A stretch of DNA of 64,000 nucleotides, from contig JAFFSR010000301.1 in NCBI GenBank assembly GCA_017163975.1, forward strand, positions 1,655,001 through 1,719,000. Direction: 5' to 3'. Position numbers and translations under genes: made by a program. Positions 22,724 to 33,543 of this stretch are shown here, piece by piece. Position 1 is the first letter of the stretch. Each line of letters begins with the position of its first letter. Origin of the DNA: Anastatus disparis. Taxonomy: Eukaryota; Arthropoda; Insecta; Hymenoptera; Eupelmidae. A model generated the notes under the pieces. That model was not told where the DNA came from and made no database searches. It saw only the letters and a program-made list of their open reading frames with translations.

Positions 22724-25700
22724 ATCTTGAAATTATTCGGTGAAAGAATAACTTAAATTAATTCAAAAATCTTTCTGAATTATTTTACAATTAGAACTTC
22801 TGAAAGATTTCTGAGTTCTTTCCTGTTTCCTTTCAAGAAGTCCTTTCCAAGTCCATTCAGTAAGGATTTATGTAATAACTTTTATTCTCATCATAAGTTA
22901 TTTCATGAAATATTTCAAAAAGATTTCAAAATTATTTCATGTATGATTTCTTAAGACTTTACCAAAATATTGCATGAATTATTTCATGAAAGCTTTTTGA
23001 ATGAATCTTGAAATGATTCGGTGAAAGAATACCTTGGATCATTCCGAAAATCTTTCTAAATTATTTTATGATTAGAACCTTCGTAAGATTTCTGAGTTCT
23101 TTCTTGTTTCCTTTCAAGAAGTTTTTTAAAGTACTTTCAGTAAGGATTCGTGTAATAACTTTTATCGTCATGATAAGTTCTTTCATGAATTATTTCAAAA
23201 AGATTTTAAAATTATTTCATGTAAGGATTTGTGAGATTTTACGAAAAGCTTACATGAAATTATTACGTTAAAGCTTTTTGAAAGAATATTGAAATTATTC
23301 GGTGAAAGAATAACTTAGATTATTTCGAAAATCTTTCTAAATTATTTTACGACTGGAACCTTCGAAAGAGTTCCAAGTTCTTTCTTGTTTCCTTTCACGA
23401 AGTCTTTTCAAAGTCCTTTTAGTAAGGATTCATGTAATAACTTTTATTCTCATCATAAGTTATTGCATGAAATATTTCAAAAAGATTTCAAAATTATTTC
23501 ATGTATGATTTCTTGAGACTTTACCAAAATATTGCATGAATTATTTCATGAAAGCTTTTTGAATGAATCTTGAAATGATTCGGTGAAAGAATACCTTGGA
23601 TCATTCCGGAAATCTTTCTAAATTATTTTATGACTTGAATCGTTGGAAGATTTCTGAGTTCTTTCTTGTTTCCTTTCAAGAAGTCCTCTCAAAGTCCTTT
23701 CAGTAAGGATTCGTGTAAAATTTCATGTCTTAACTTTAGTTTCCTTTTTGGTATTATTTTTGTAAAGACTTTGTAATCTTCCTGTGTATCATTTCATAAA
23801 TTCTTTCAAAAGAATATAGTTATCTTTTTAGTTCTTTTTAAATGCTTTCAACGTATTATTACTTGTAATATTTCATGAAATTATTTCAAAATTCTTTCAT
23901 GCTGTGTGGGTATATATTATTAAAGGTTTTGGACTTATTATCTCAACCATATACAAATTATAATTCGAATATTTTGCCCTAATGTTTCATCGAAAGATCT
24001 TCTTAAACATCTACAATAATAATTGTAACGAATCATTTAATATCGGATCAATTTTTATTATACAATGTTATTCTAATATTGTAATATAGCCCATGAAATA
24101 ATATTATCTTTTTCAACTACGATTTTGTTAGAAATAAATCCTTACCTAATATACAATTTAATAAATATAGGATTTTATTTTTAATAAAATTATTCGTGAT
24201 ACTGTTTCAATACTAATATTCGTTATTCTATTTACAAAATATTTTACATGTTACTTTTCTTTGGCCCGAATTCATAGTATCGTTACTTGAGTATCAGCTG
24301 TTACTTCAATTGAGTGCTACATCCTTACCGACGACTATCTTATTTGTGTGATTTTGTTTCATAACTAGCTGTGATAATTTTTTTTATGTAGCACTCAATT
24401 AAAGTAACAGTTGATACTCAAGTAACGAAACTTAAGTTTAAAGTCATACTTAATACTTAAGACACGACTATGAATTCGTGCCAGAATGTTTTTTATGGCT
24501 CAAAATCATAGACGCAACTCAAGTCTAAGGCTAGAAGTTGTAGTTGTTACTCAGTTCTCAAATATTCTATCCTTGTTCTTCTTATGGAAAAAGAGTAAGA
24601 ACATAGATAGATATCTAAGAACTGAGTAAAGACTATAACTTCGAGCCTAACGATTGTTACTTGAGTTACGTTACTGGATTCGTACCTATGTCAATGGAGA
24701 TAATATAATACAATGCATGACATAAGTGCAAACTTCATTTATGGTCGTTAAAACGATTGCAAATGTCATAAAATAATTGCGAATAATATGCGCTTTTTAA
24801 CAAAAATATATTTAATATTGTAATATTAATATGAGACAAGTAAACAAGATTTCAATGTATTCGCATGCTCACATTTTTTTTACACAGTGTAAAAATAGAC
24901 TACATAGCTCTCGCAAAAGTGTAACTTAAGTGCAGATTTAGATTACATAATGTTAAAAATGCGAAAGTCAAGGTTTATATTATTAAATCATGATGATAAT
25001 GTTTGTATTGATAAGTTTTTCTTACGAAATATAAATTCATATATAATCTCAAGTTGATATTTCGACCGTACTTAATATAGCTGTACCTGTGAAATGACTT
25101 ATTCACCAAAATATTTTCTTTTATCAAAGCAATATAATTTTTAAAAGATTTGATCACATATAAAGTAGTGAAATATCAACAAAATCATGAAAGAAGTGTT
25201 TAAATACCTAATCTAAAATGTGGATTCGTGCAAAAATATGATGTGGATATTTGTAAATCTTATTTTTCTGACTCAATTGCATAATTTAATTCATAAATAA
25301 AGTTCTAGAATACAATTTCATAACATAAATAATAATACAAAGTCCGTAAATGAGCTACAATCAGCCAAAAACGTCGAAAAAATGAGTTTTTTTGCATTTT
25401 TAACTATGGCGCACCAACAGGAAATATCTGGAAAAATTCAGGCGAGTAATTTTAAACAAAATACAAGTTTTTTTGCAAGAATTGGCCCTGTACCGCATTT
25501 TCCGTGAAAATAGGAAGGGTTTGAATTTTCTTTCCATCCTTTAGGTTATATAGCATCATCAAATCTTTATGAAAAAATCCTACGTGATTTGTAACCATTT
25601 AAGCTATAAGCACGATTTTCTTGAGGTTTTTTTACTGACTAGATGCGAAGAAAAAAAATAAATAGTGAAAAAGTCATTTTTTACATTCTGTGGACAGGGG

Positions 25701-25984
25701 GAGGGGGTCGCGGTCTGCAAATATGACAAAAACTATTTTTTTTATCCAAAACAAAGTTACAAGGTCAAACAAAAATTTCAGGGACAGGGCAAAATTGAAT
25801 ATCTTAACGGGGGGTACCCTTTGCGATGCTTAGTGTCTTTTTTTTGGTACTAAGACTGATATTCCACCTACTCGATTCAAGGGCAATATTTCGCAGAAAA
25901 TGTAATTAATAATCTCTTTCCGTGCGGCTTTTCCTGCTACTAAAATTAAAAATTATTAAATATCGAATTATTTACATAATATAT

Positions 25985-26410
25985 AACACTTTAAGAGCAT
26001 GACGAAGCTGTCCGCTTTCTAATAGTATTTCCAATCTTAACTTATGAATAAGCGATGCGTTTAATCGAGTTTCTTTGCTACAAAGAAAAAATTTGTAAGA
26101 TTAAACTCTAGTGCGGACAACTCAAGAAATCCACCAAAATATTATACATACAAAGTTATAATAAAAACTTTCAATATGTCGTATTTTAAGGTTAGCTTTG
26201 TCGAGTTTGATATCTAATTTCCAATCCAAGCTCATAAAAAAATAACAAGTCCAAATGATTTTTTATTTTAACAAAAATTATTGTATAAATATAGCTTTAG
26301 TGCGGACAAGTCATTATATTTGTTTAATTTAAGAATTTAAAAAAATATTGATAAAATAAAAAAAGCAAAACTCGATTGCTGCAGCTCTGACATGCCGTTA
26401 AAATTATTTA
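25985..26410 (-). repeat. Penelope-like element 5' repeat, reverse orientation
   Basis: Reverse complement of 62,030-62,433, the segment directly upstream of the Penelope-like coding region. Shared landmarks are GGCATGTC.GAGCT.CAGCAA, CTTGTCCGCACTAAAG, GAGTTGTCCGCACTAGAGTT and CGGACAGCTTCGTCATGCTC. No coding region follows it here, so it is a stranded terminal fragment. Confidence 0.65.
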
Positions 26411-26443
26411 TAATTAATATTTAAATTTGTGATATTTAAGGAA

Positions 26444-26473
26444 CTAGCTACATTCATGCGCGCGAAGCGCGCA
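26444..26473 (-). mobile_element. Helitron 3' terminus (hairpin plus CTAG|T)
   Basis: On the minus strand TGCGCGCTTCGCGCGCA forms a 7-bp hairpin. About nine bases later the element ends CTAG at 26,444, followed by T. Hairpin, short spacer and CTRR followed by T is the Helitron 3' signature. It lies downstream, on the same strand, of the helicase relic, which supports the call. The 5' end was not found. Confidence 0.6.
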
Positions 26474-26936
26474 ACAAATTTATACTCCAGGGTCAACTAT
26501 GAATATAATAACATCTATAAACATGATAAGTAATTTTAATAAACGAAATTATTTTAGTAGCAATTTTATTGTTTTTAAAAAAATGATGAGTGGTCATCTA
26601 TCAAAAATTAATTTTAAATAAAAACTAAAATTATGAACCTTAAAATCAAACAGTACGAAGTGCCTTTAATATGTCATAAAAAAATAAAAAAATTAAATTA
26701 AAAGAAATTTTTAATATAATTTTTTACATACATAATTTTCAATATTTATATTAGTTTTTTGGCATGTAGGATATAAGATCAAACTCTAGATACCGCAGCA
26801 TACAACTGACCATGATCAAAAACTTCTCTTCGTCAATCAATAATTATATTATTCTTTTAAACAGCTAACAACAGCTAAAATTTTTTTTAAGCAACTGAAT
26901 AAACTAATAGCAGTATCTGTTTCAATTTTTCTTTAT

Positions 26937-27149
26937 TTACAATATATAAGTGATTTGAAACATAATAGAGACAAATCTGCGTTGGTTACACACTGTAAAA
27001 ATTCTAGCCATAGCTTTGATACAAACATAGGAACCTCAAACATATTAGACATTGAATGCAACTATCAAAAAAGATTGCTATCAGAAATGATACATATTAA
27101 AAAATATGAAAAGAAATTAATTTTTTTGATAAAACGGTTTCAAGAATAA
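26937..27149 (+). pseudogene. Penelope-like element GIY-YIG endonuclease C-terminal fragment
   Basis: Reading SDLKHNRDKSALVTHCKNSS, then HSFD, ILDIE, NYQKRLLSEMIHIKK. This matches the C-terminal part of the GIY-YIG endonuclease domain of Penelope-like retroelements (ALxEHxxxTGHxFDF, ILDxExNYxKRLxxExxHIK). The GIY and YIG motifs themselves and the reverse transcriptase are missing. The last 64 codons are open (ATG 26,955) and end at 27,149. Confidence 0.7.
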
Positions 27150-27324
27150 ATTATTTACAATAAAACGCAATAATTGTTAAATTAGATTAAATATAATTAA
27201 ATCAAATTCATTCATGTGAGTCAAAATCTTGAATCAAATACCAAGTACATAAAAGAAAACACTTGCTAGTCACTTTGTACATATGTAACTCACCTAAATT
27301 ACCTATGTTAAAGATTTGTGTAAC

Positions 27325-27564
27325 CAAAGAAGATAGACGCTTATAGAAGGATTCTTCTGGGTTACATTTTTCGTCTGAAAGCCTGGGTAACACTTCAACA
27401 TTATTTGTATATCTATACATATGAAAAATGTGCTATATATATGATTTATATAGATATAAAAATACATGGGATTTGATGGCGTCCCCAAGTAGCTGGGTAA
27501 CAGAACCAACTCATTTTTGGCAGAAATTTCCCATGTACGCTTCTATCAGCGTCTATATTCGTTG
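27325..27564. mobile_element. MITE with P-like termini
   Basis: A 240-bp element with ends CAAAGAAGATAGACGCTTAT and the complement of CAACGAATATAGACGCTGAT. These resemble the terminus of the P-like transposon (CAACGAAGATAGATCCTAAT). Internally, GGGTTAC / CTGGGTAAC motifs and a TATATA palindrome occur in inverted order. No target duplication is preserved. Open frames across it are chance. Confidence 0.65.
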
Positions 27565-28179
27565 AAATAACTTATACTTCATAATGTCACGTAGATCATG
27601 ACGACGCATATTAGATTGCGTAAATTTTTATTATTAATAGAAATATCTATTATTATACATTTTTATAAAACAAAAATAGTTATGTAATACCACATGTTTA
27701 ATACTTGTAAGTTTCATTTTTTATTTTTATTGTTACGCCTAAAATGTATTGTTTTAGGTGATGTTTTTTTAATGTATTGTTGATGAATTTAGAAATTTTT
27801 AATCATTAAGAAACTGTTATCAGTTGTTATTAAATTTTATGTTTTAGCACCTGAAGTGGCCTCTCTAAAAAATAGAGGAGAAAAGTCGTTTTTTCTCTTA
27901 TAGAAATAAAGAAAAATTGAAACAGCTGCTGCTATTAGTTTATTCACAGTTAGAAATATCAAAGACAAAGTCTGTTAAAACCAGTTAATAGACAAAAATG
28001 TGTGTTACTTTAACAAACAAAATGTCTTTAAAGGATTTAACAAACAAATGTCTGTTAAAATTTTACTTATAAATTACAGACATTGTCTGTCAATGTACTA
28101 AAACTTTTTTTGGTCTTGTTTTCCGTACACATACATACACGTTTTATATATAGTTTTATTTTTTTAAATTCACGTTTAA

Positions 28180-28545
28180 GGAGTCTCATGTGCTAGCTAT
28201 AGTTTGCTATAGTTTGTTGTTCATAATAATCAAAAGTTTAAAAAATTCTTCAATATTTTGAAAAACATTAATTTATACCTGGAAAAAAATCTCTGCAAAT
28301 TTTTAGTTAGACTTATCGACTGATTTTATTATTTATGCTCACTTAAAGTTTATCTTTTTACTACTATGAGATACAAAACACGCGGACTTCGAGTGAGCAC
28401 ATATAAAAAAATTAGTTGATAAGACTACTTGAAAATTTGCAGAAATTTTTTTCTAGGTATAAATTAATTTTTATCAAAATTTTGAAGAGTTCTTTAAACT
28501 TTTAATTTTTATGAACAACAAACTATAGCTTACATATGAGACTCC
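28180..28545. mobile_element. TTAA-flanked palindromic MITE
   Basis: The termini GGAGTCTCAT and ATGAGACTCC are each flanked by TTAA (28,176-28,179 and 28,546-28,549). Long imperfect arms pair GCTATAGTTTG, TTGTTCATAA and ATTTATACCT with their complements. TTAA duplications point to piggyBac- or Kolobok-type mobilisation. Confidence 0.8.
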
Positions 28546-28689
28546 TTAAATTAATAAATGTACAAGAACTCAAGAAATATTAGAAAGAACGTTTTTTATT
28601 ATATCTTATACAATATTATATTCGTTTATAATATGATATTCGCTGTCTAATGAATAGCTTTCGTGACATTTACAATGATATAATTTTAA

Positions 28690-29139
28690 TAATTATTAAC
28701 AATTTTTATAAACAAATTATAATGATACGTTTTTTCGAAAAAAAAAAAATTATGATATTTTTTAGGTCATTTTGAGTAAAAAAGGTTCTTATGAACATAT
28801 TGCTAAAATGAACTGAATCAGCAAAAAAAAATCGCAGTTTGAAAAAACGCGATTTTTCAAAACTTTGACAGCCTATAGCTCAACTTCTACTGATTTCATT
28901 TTAACTCACAATAGCTTAAATTGTTTGTTAAAATATAAACTTAAAGATTACAGTAGTTAGCGACCGTATTTATAAAAAATCGCGTTTTTCAAACTTTGCA
29001 ATTTGTTTTCTGCCGATTCAGTGCATTTTAGCAATATGTTCATGAGAACTTTTTTTACTCAAAATGAACTAAAAAATATGATAAAATTTTTTTTTAAGTG
29101 CATTTTTATAATTTGTTTATGAAAATTGTTAATAATTAT
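28690..29139. mobile_element. Foldback element, ~450 bp
   Basis: Arms at 28,690-28,857 and 28,972-29,139 begin TAATAATTATTAACAA and its complement. They contain GAACATATTGCTAAAATG, GCGATTTTT and TTTTTACTCAAAATGA in mirror order. Half of the same arm occurs at 551-607. Confidence 0.7.
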
Positions 29140-30584
29140 TAAATGCGCCATTTTCAGACATTCTACCCAAAAAATTCGGATTCAGCAGGTCAAAAATACA
29201 TAAAAAACCTGGGTAGAATTGAGGACCTCGATCGACCAAGACTTATGTAGTTTGCCCCTGGACTATCTATTTTAGTCGTTTGTTACGGACATTTTCAGAA
29301 TCAACTGACATAAAGTCTGTTAAATCGTCACATCCTTGTTTGTTACTTCAACAGACAATTTAGTAACAGAAAATAAAAGTTAACAGACTACACAATTGTT
29401 TTTAACCGTGTTCAGTTCCTTAAAACAATAATTATATTATCAAACGTTTGTCCACGTAATTTACTAATCGTCATAGCAAAAGATAATTCACATGAAAATT
29501 ACGTTCTTTTAAATGTAAAAGGAATATTCATTTTCACAATATAATCTACTACGGGTTGGAAAAATATTATCTTATACCACCCATCAAAATTTTACATTTT
29601 AATAAATGATTAGAAAATTCTAAAATTTGCAATCTCGCACTATTGCATGAACCTTTATTAATACTTATATTTCTTATAAGCATTACAATAAATTTTTCTC
29701 TCAAATGTAATTTACTGGAAGGATTAAAAGAATTTAAATATTCTAGAAGAAACATTTCATCTGATTCATTATTGATTTTCATCACTATCAATTTCCGAGT
29801 TTTAAAATAATGTATGAAAATAATATAAATTTTGCAATAAAGAATCAAAAAGTTTTTCACAAAAAAAAACATTTTATTTTTTACTTGCATTAAATTTTGT
29901 TTCAACTCATTCATATAAAATTGTTTTCACTAATTATTATATGCGTTACATCTTTAGTTTGGATAGCATTAAATTAAATTAAATATTGCAGTAAATTAAA
30001 TTTTGAAATACTATTATTGGTAATAAGAGTTTAAAAATCCCTCATTATTTAAAATTACAAAAGCATCTTTTTCATCTTTATATATTTAATGACTATTAAA
30101 TAAATGACTTTACTTAGCTACTTCATAACCGCATTATAGGTAATAATAAATATATCTATTACATTTATTTGAACTTAAGCATTTACAAAAACGCTGCCAA
30201 GTGCTTTGGTGTAATACTTTCTCATAGAGCTCATTGTGTTAGAGTATTTTGATTTCATTTTGCTTTCTCAAAGAAAAATTATTGTATCGGTGAAAAAATT
30301 TTTTCTATTTTTTTCGTTAATTTGTACATATTTAGACTCCGGGAGTCAAAAAAAAGTGGTTTCAAATAAAAATTTTTTCAAAATTTTCAAAATGCTCTAA
30401 ATTTAAAACTGCGCTAAGAAAATTAGTTTTAAAAATTTTTTTCTTCTGACAATAGCGGATAACTTGCATGCGAATTTTGGGGCAAATCTATAGAGTAATT
30501 TACGTAAAATAAAAGAAAAATGAATTTTTTTTTCAAATTTTACAAAATTATCTAAAATTAAAACCACGCTAAGAAAATCAGTTT

Positions 30585-30996
30585 GGGTGGGGCTCGAACA
30601 TTAGAATGTTTTTTATTTAATGAATATTTAATTAGAGTGCCACAATTACGAATAGCGTATTCTATAATTTAGAATAAAGTAATAATGAATTTTCATGATT
30701 TCAAAAAGCAGTAGTGATAATCTCAAATTATTCGATTAAAATATTTAGAGTTCTTTCGAAATCTTGATATTATTTATTCTAAATTTAGACGTACATTTAT
30801 TTTGCTACTTCTTATTTCGATAAAGTGAATATTCTAAAATACTTTACGCGCATTAGTTATTTTCGTTACTTCAGTCGCTGAAAATACGAAAATTCTAAAA
30901 TGAATAAATGAACAGTCTTGATATGCACATAATTTATATGAACTTCTAAATAAATGTTAATTAAATAAAAAACATTCTAATGTTCGAGCCCCACCC
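30585..30996. mobile_element. hAT-type MITE with 8-bp target duplication
   Basis: The termini GGGTGGGGCTCGAACATTAG and its complement are exact for at least 30 bp. The duplication ATCAGTTT lies at 30,577-30,584 and 30,997-31,004. The 8-bp size fits hAT-type transposases. The interior is AT-rich and non-coding. Confidence 0.85.
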
Positions 30997-31298
30997 ATCA
31001 GTTTTCAGAAGTTTTTCTTTTGGTAGTCGCAAATAATTTCCAAGCAAATTTTAGAGCAAATCCATCGAGTACTTAAAGTAAAATACAAAAAAAAATTAAA
31101 AATTAGAATTGAAAAAAATGTTTTAAATTGTTCTAAAATTAAAACTATGCCAAGAAAACCAGTTTTCAATAGCTTCCGTACCAGTTAGACAAAAAAATAA
31201 ATTGTATGCAAAATTTGAAGGAAATCTGTCGAGTGCTTTTCGAGATCTAATTGACGTAATGAGTACATACACACACACATACATACAGACATTTTCTG

Positions 31299-31401
31299 CC
31301 CTGCAAAAAAAAATCAGGTGAGAGATCATTACATGAGATTTTGGCATGATAAATCACCTAAGAAATCAGGTGATTTCTCGCCTGATTTTTTTTTAACAGG
31401 G
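31299..31401. mobile_element. CCCTG MITE, 103 bp, with 2-bp duplication
   Basis: Runs from CCCTGCAAAAAAAAATCAGG to CCTGATTTTTTTTTAACAGGG and is flanked by TG on both sides. The related copy 2 element has the uninterrupted site TTTTCTGGAAACC near 36,440, which confirms the boundaries and a 2-bp duplication. Confidence 0.85.
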
Positions 31402-31849
31402 TGGAAACCACTTTTTCCACGAGTCTGAATATGTACAAATTAATAAAAAAATAGAACAAATTTTTTTATTGATACAATGTTTTCTTTATGAGAAAGTAGA
31501 AGTGTATTAAAATATATTTATAACTCATAAATCTTAAGACATGATACACATACAACATTATTTCATTTTAAATAGTGTTATTAAATAAACAAAATCAAGT
31601 TTTTAACTAATCAAAAGGATTTTAAGCATCAGATAAGGGTTTTTAAAACTATTCATGGATCAAACTTTTTTATTTAATGTATATTTAAGCTAAAAAGAAG
31701 TTTTATTAGTTAATATTATAATAACAAAAAATTATCAATTACATTTAAATCTGATTTTTTTTCAGACTGAAACTCAGGTCTGATAGCTCAAATAACTACA
31801 GTTGAGTAGAAAGTGCATAGGCGCCCAAGTTATTTCAGCTTATGTCTGT

Positions 31850-32560
31850 ATATTATAAAATAACCCATATGTATAAGTAAATTAATCAGTTAAATATATT
31901 ATATTAAATATTATAAAATATAACACACCTATATTAGTAAATATTCAAATTTTTATTGAAAATATAGTCATATGGCTTGTTTGTCAACTGTCATGCAAAT
32001 TTTATATATACAAATATATAAAAAGGATGCTTACTATAGTTATAATTTTATCAGTATGTTAATTATTTTTAAGCTTTATTCATTAAAACATAAATTGTTT
32101 TTCCATTTTTTAATTTCATGTATTAATATTTAGTTAAATAGTAATGTATATAATAAAATAACTCACTCGTATAAGCAAACTATTCAGTTAAATACATTAT
32201 ATTAAATATTAATTCATCGTATATCATAAAATAGCACACTTATATAAAATGAATAAGTAAATTATTCAAATTTTCATTAAAAATAGACATATAGCTTGTT
32301 CGTCAACTGTAATACAAATTTTATATGTTAATCTATAACAAAGCTGCCTATCGTAGTCATACTTTTATCAGTGTGCAAATTATTTTCAAACTACATTTAC
32401 TGAAAACACACATTTTATACTTCTATTTATTTATGTATTAATATTTAATATAATAAGTTTAACTAAATAGTATTGTATATTATGAAATAGCACACTCGTA
32501 TAAGTAGATTCTTTAAATTTTCATTAAAAATAGACATACAGTTTGTTCGTCAATTGTATC
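31850..32560. repeat. Tandem repeat, ~300-bp unit, about 2.5 copies
   Basis: Units contain GTATATTATAAAATARC, ACTCGTATAAGTAAATT, GTTAAATATATTATATTAAA and GCTTGTTYGTCAACTGT. Their starts are near 31,851, 32,147 and 32,474. No coding content. Confidence 0.6.
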
Positions 32561-33300
32561 ATCCATTGTTATCAGTAAATTTTGATCTTGATTCATTCTA
32601 ACCTTATTTTTTTTATTAAAATGTGCACAAATTTATCTTTAAAACATTAGTTAAATATATTACTTTTTTTTGGTACTTTGATGATTTTTAATCTGAGTAA
32701 TAGAAATATAGAATAATAAAACTTTCATAACCTCAAACCTTCATTAATTGCTGTTACTATACTTATTTTTAAATGAAAAACAATTAAAAATATATACATA
32801 TTGTACCTGCATTAAGCAATACTTATGCAATAAAGGAATAAATTACTTATCTGAATTGTTATATTATTTGATGTCTTTACAATTTTACTGGAATTTTTAA
32901 ATAAAAGGTAGTCACCTTGCTTGTGCTCATAGTTATATATATTTTATCATTAAACTATACATTGGTTATATACATAAATAATATTGCTTGGTTTAAAATA
33001 AAATATTCTTATTCTATTTTAATTGAGTTACTTCTATTATATTTAAAAAACAATGCCTAGAAATGAATTTTTATTTATTTAAAAAATCTAAACCCTTTAA
33101 AATTTAATTTTTGGCGCCTATTCTATATCGACCAATCAGGATTCGATCTTTAGATGCTTCAACATGGCGGCTCATCATTTTTTTAAGAAGGATAAAACGA
33201 TACATGTTTATCTTCCATATTCCGTTTTAAAATAGTTACTTTCGAGTTTTAAATTAATTATTAGTAATTTAAAATTGATATATATATATATATATCCGTA
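32561..33300. other. Spacer without recognised features
   Basis: AT-rich, ending in a short TA run. A GC-richer patch (GGCGCCTATTCTATATCGAC, about 33,113) was not identified. Confidence 0.4.
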
Positions 33301-33543
33301 TGTAACGATTGTTTCCGGGATTTGTAAAGGTTTTGTACAATCAGGCGAGGGGGAAGTTTTATTTTTGGTTCCCAAACCTGTGTAAATTAATTGTTATCTA
33401 TCGCCTGCATCTCTGATTGGTTCAGAGGACCTTTAGCACTCGTTTTCTGCTTGCTAACTAAAGAAATAATCATCCTTCTATATAAATTTATCATTTTTTC
33501 ACATTGTGAATTAAGCTGAATCTGCCCGGAAACTGTCATTACA
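33301..33543. mobile_element. TA-flanked element or small solo LTR
   Basis: The ends TGTAACGATTGTTTCCGGG and CCCGGAAACTGTCATTACA are inverted repeats with one mismatch and a small offset, with TA on each side. It contains CTTCTATATAAATTTATC, a TATA-like sequence, and its TG...CA ends also suit a short LTR. A 4-6-bp duplication is not seen, so a Tc1/mariner-type MITE is the better reading. Confidence 0.5.

Larger units (their letters stand above)
21480..23725. repeat. Satellite-like array, ~280-bp unit, split by LTR B
   Basis: About six imperfect copies of a unit containing TTCTTTCTTGTTTCCTTTCA, CAGTAAGGATTCATGTAATA and GAATCTTGAAATGATTCGGTG. The TTCCTTTCAAGAAGTC phase recurs near 21,760, 22,825, 23,110, 23,392 and 23,670, a period of about 280 bp. 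Solo LTR B (21,948-22,723) sits inside one unit. Confidence 0.75.
17642..25822. mobile_element. 8.2-kb element with ~2-kb inverted arms and satellite core
   Basis: The left arm (17,642-20,318) and right arm (23,988-25,822) are reverse complements. They start AAAGGGT.CCCC..CGTTAAGATA and run through CCTTGTAACTTTGTTTTGGAT, GCAGACCGCGACCCCCTCCC and GAAAGATCTTCTTAAAC. The left arm is longer because two elements inserted only there (17,731-17,945 and 18,601-19,182). The core holds two tandem-repeat arrays, TA and CA microsatellites and solo LTR B. No transposase or other gene is present. It is either a giant non-autonomous foldback-type transposon or an inverted duplication; no target duplication was recognised. 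Confidence 0.7.
26853..29425. mobile_element. 2.57-kb composite insertion in the helicase relic
   Basis: Bounded by 15-bp target duplications. It holds a Penelope-like endonuclease remnant, a P-type MITE, a TTAA MITE and a 450-bp foldback. An inverted pair (26,885-26,945 with 27,897-27,955, around AAATTGAAACAG) lies near its left part. TCTGTTAAA-type motifs recur at about 27,980-28,050 and 29,310-29,390. A Penelope-like origin would fit the long duplication; this is inference. Confidence 0.6.
26770..29790 (-). pseudogene. Helitron Pif1-type helicase C-terminal relic, split
   Basis: Pif1-family helicases of Helitrons unwind DNA for rolling-circle transposition. From about 29,780 the minus strand reads ESDEMFLLEYLNSFNPS, IVMLIRNISINKGSCNSARL and, after frame breaks, FAMTISKLRGQTFD, the counterparts of the conserved LNxLxPSG, RNLNPxxGLCNGTRL and FAMTINKSQGQTF blocks. 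The frame is then cut at 29,426. It resumes at 26,852 with RREVFDHGQLYAAVSRV, the usual VFxHGQLYVAxSRV end. A 15-bp duplication CAATAATTATATTAT at 26,838-26,852 and 29,426-29,440 brackets the interruption, and removing one copy restores the frame. Stops show it is dead. The Helitron 3' end at 26,444 completes it. Confidence 0.75.
30189..31492. mobile_element. Inverted-repeat element with 165-bp tandem units, copy 1
   Basis: Left terminal part 30,258-30,360 (TTTGCTTTCTC...TTGTATCGGTG...GACTCCGGGAGTC...AAGTGGTTT) is mirrored at 31,403-31,492. The interior has units with AAAACTACGCTAAGAAAATC and TCGAGTAATTTACGTAAAAT. The leading ACGCTGCCAAGTGCTTTGG also begins copy 2 at 34,352. Two MITEs have inserted (30,585 and 31,299). 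No gene; open frames come from the repeats. Confidence 0.65.

Noticed and set aside
31775..31850. Possible tRNA or SINE (GATAGCTCAAATAACTACAG)
   Set aside because: No convincing B box and no cloverleaf pairing.
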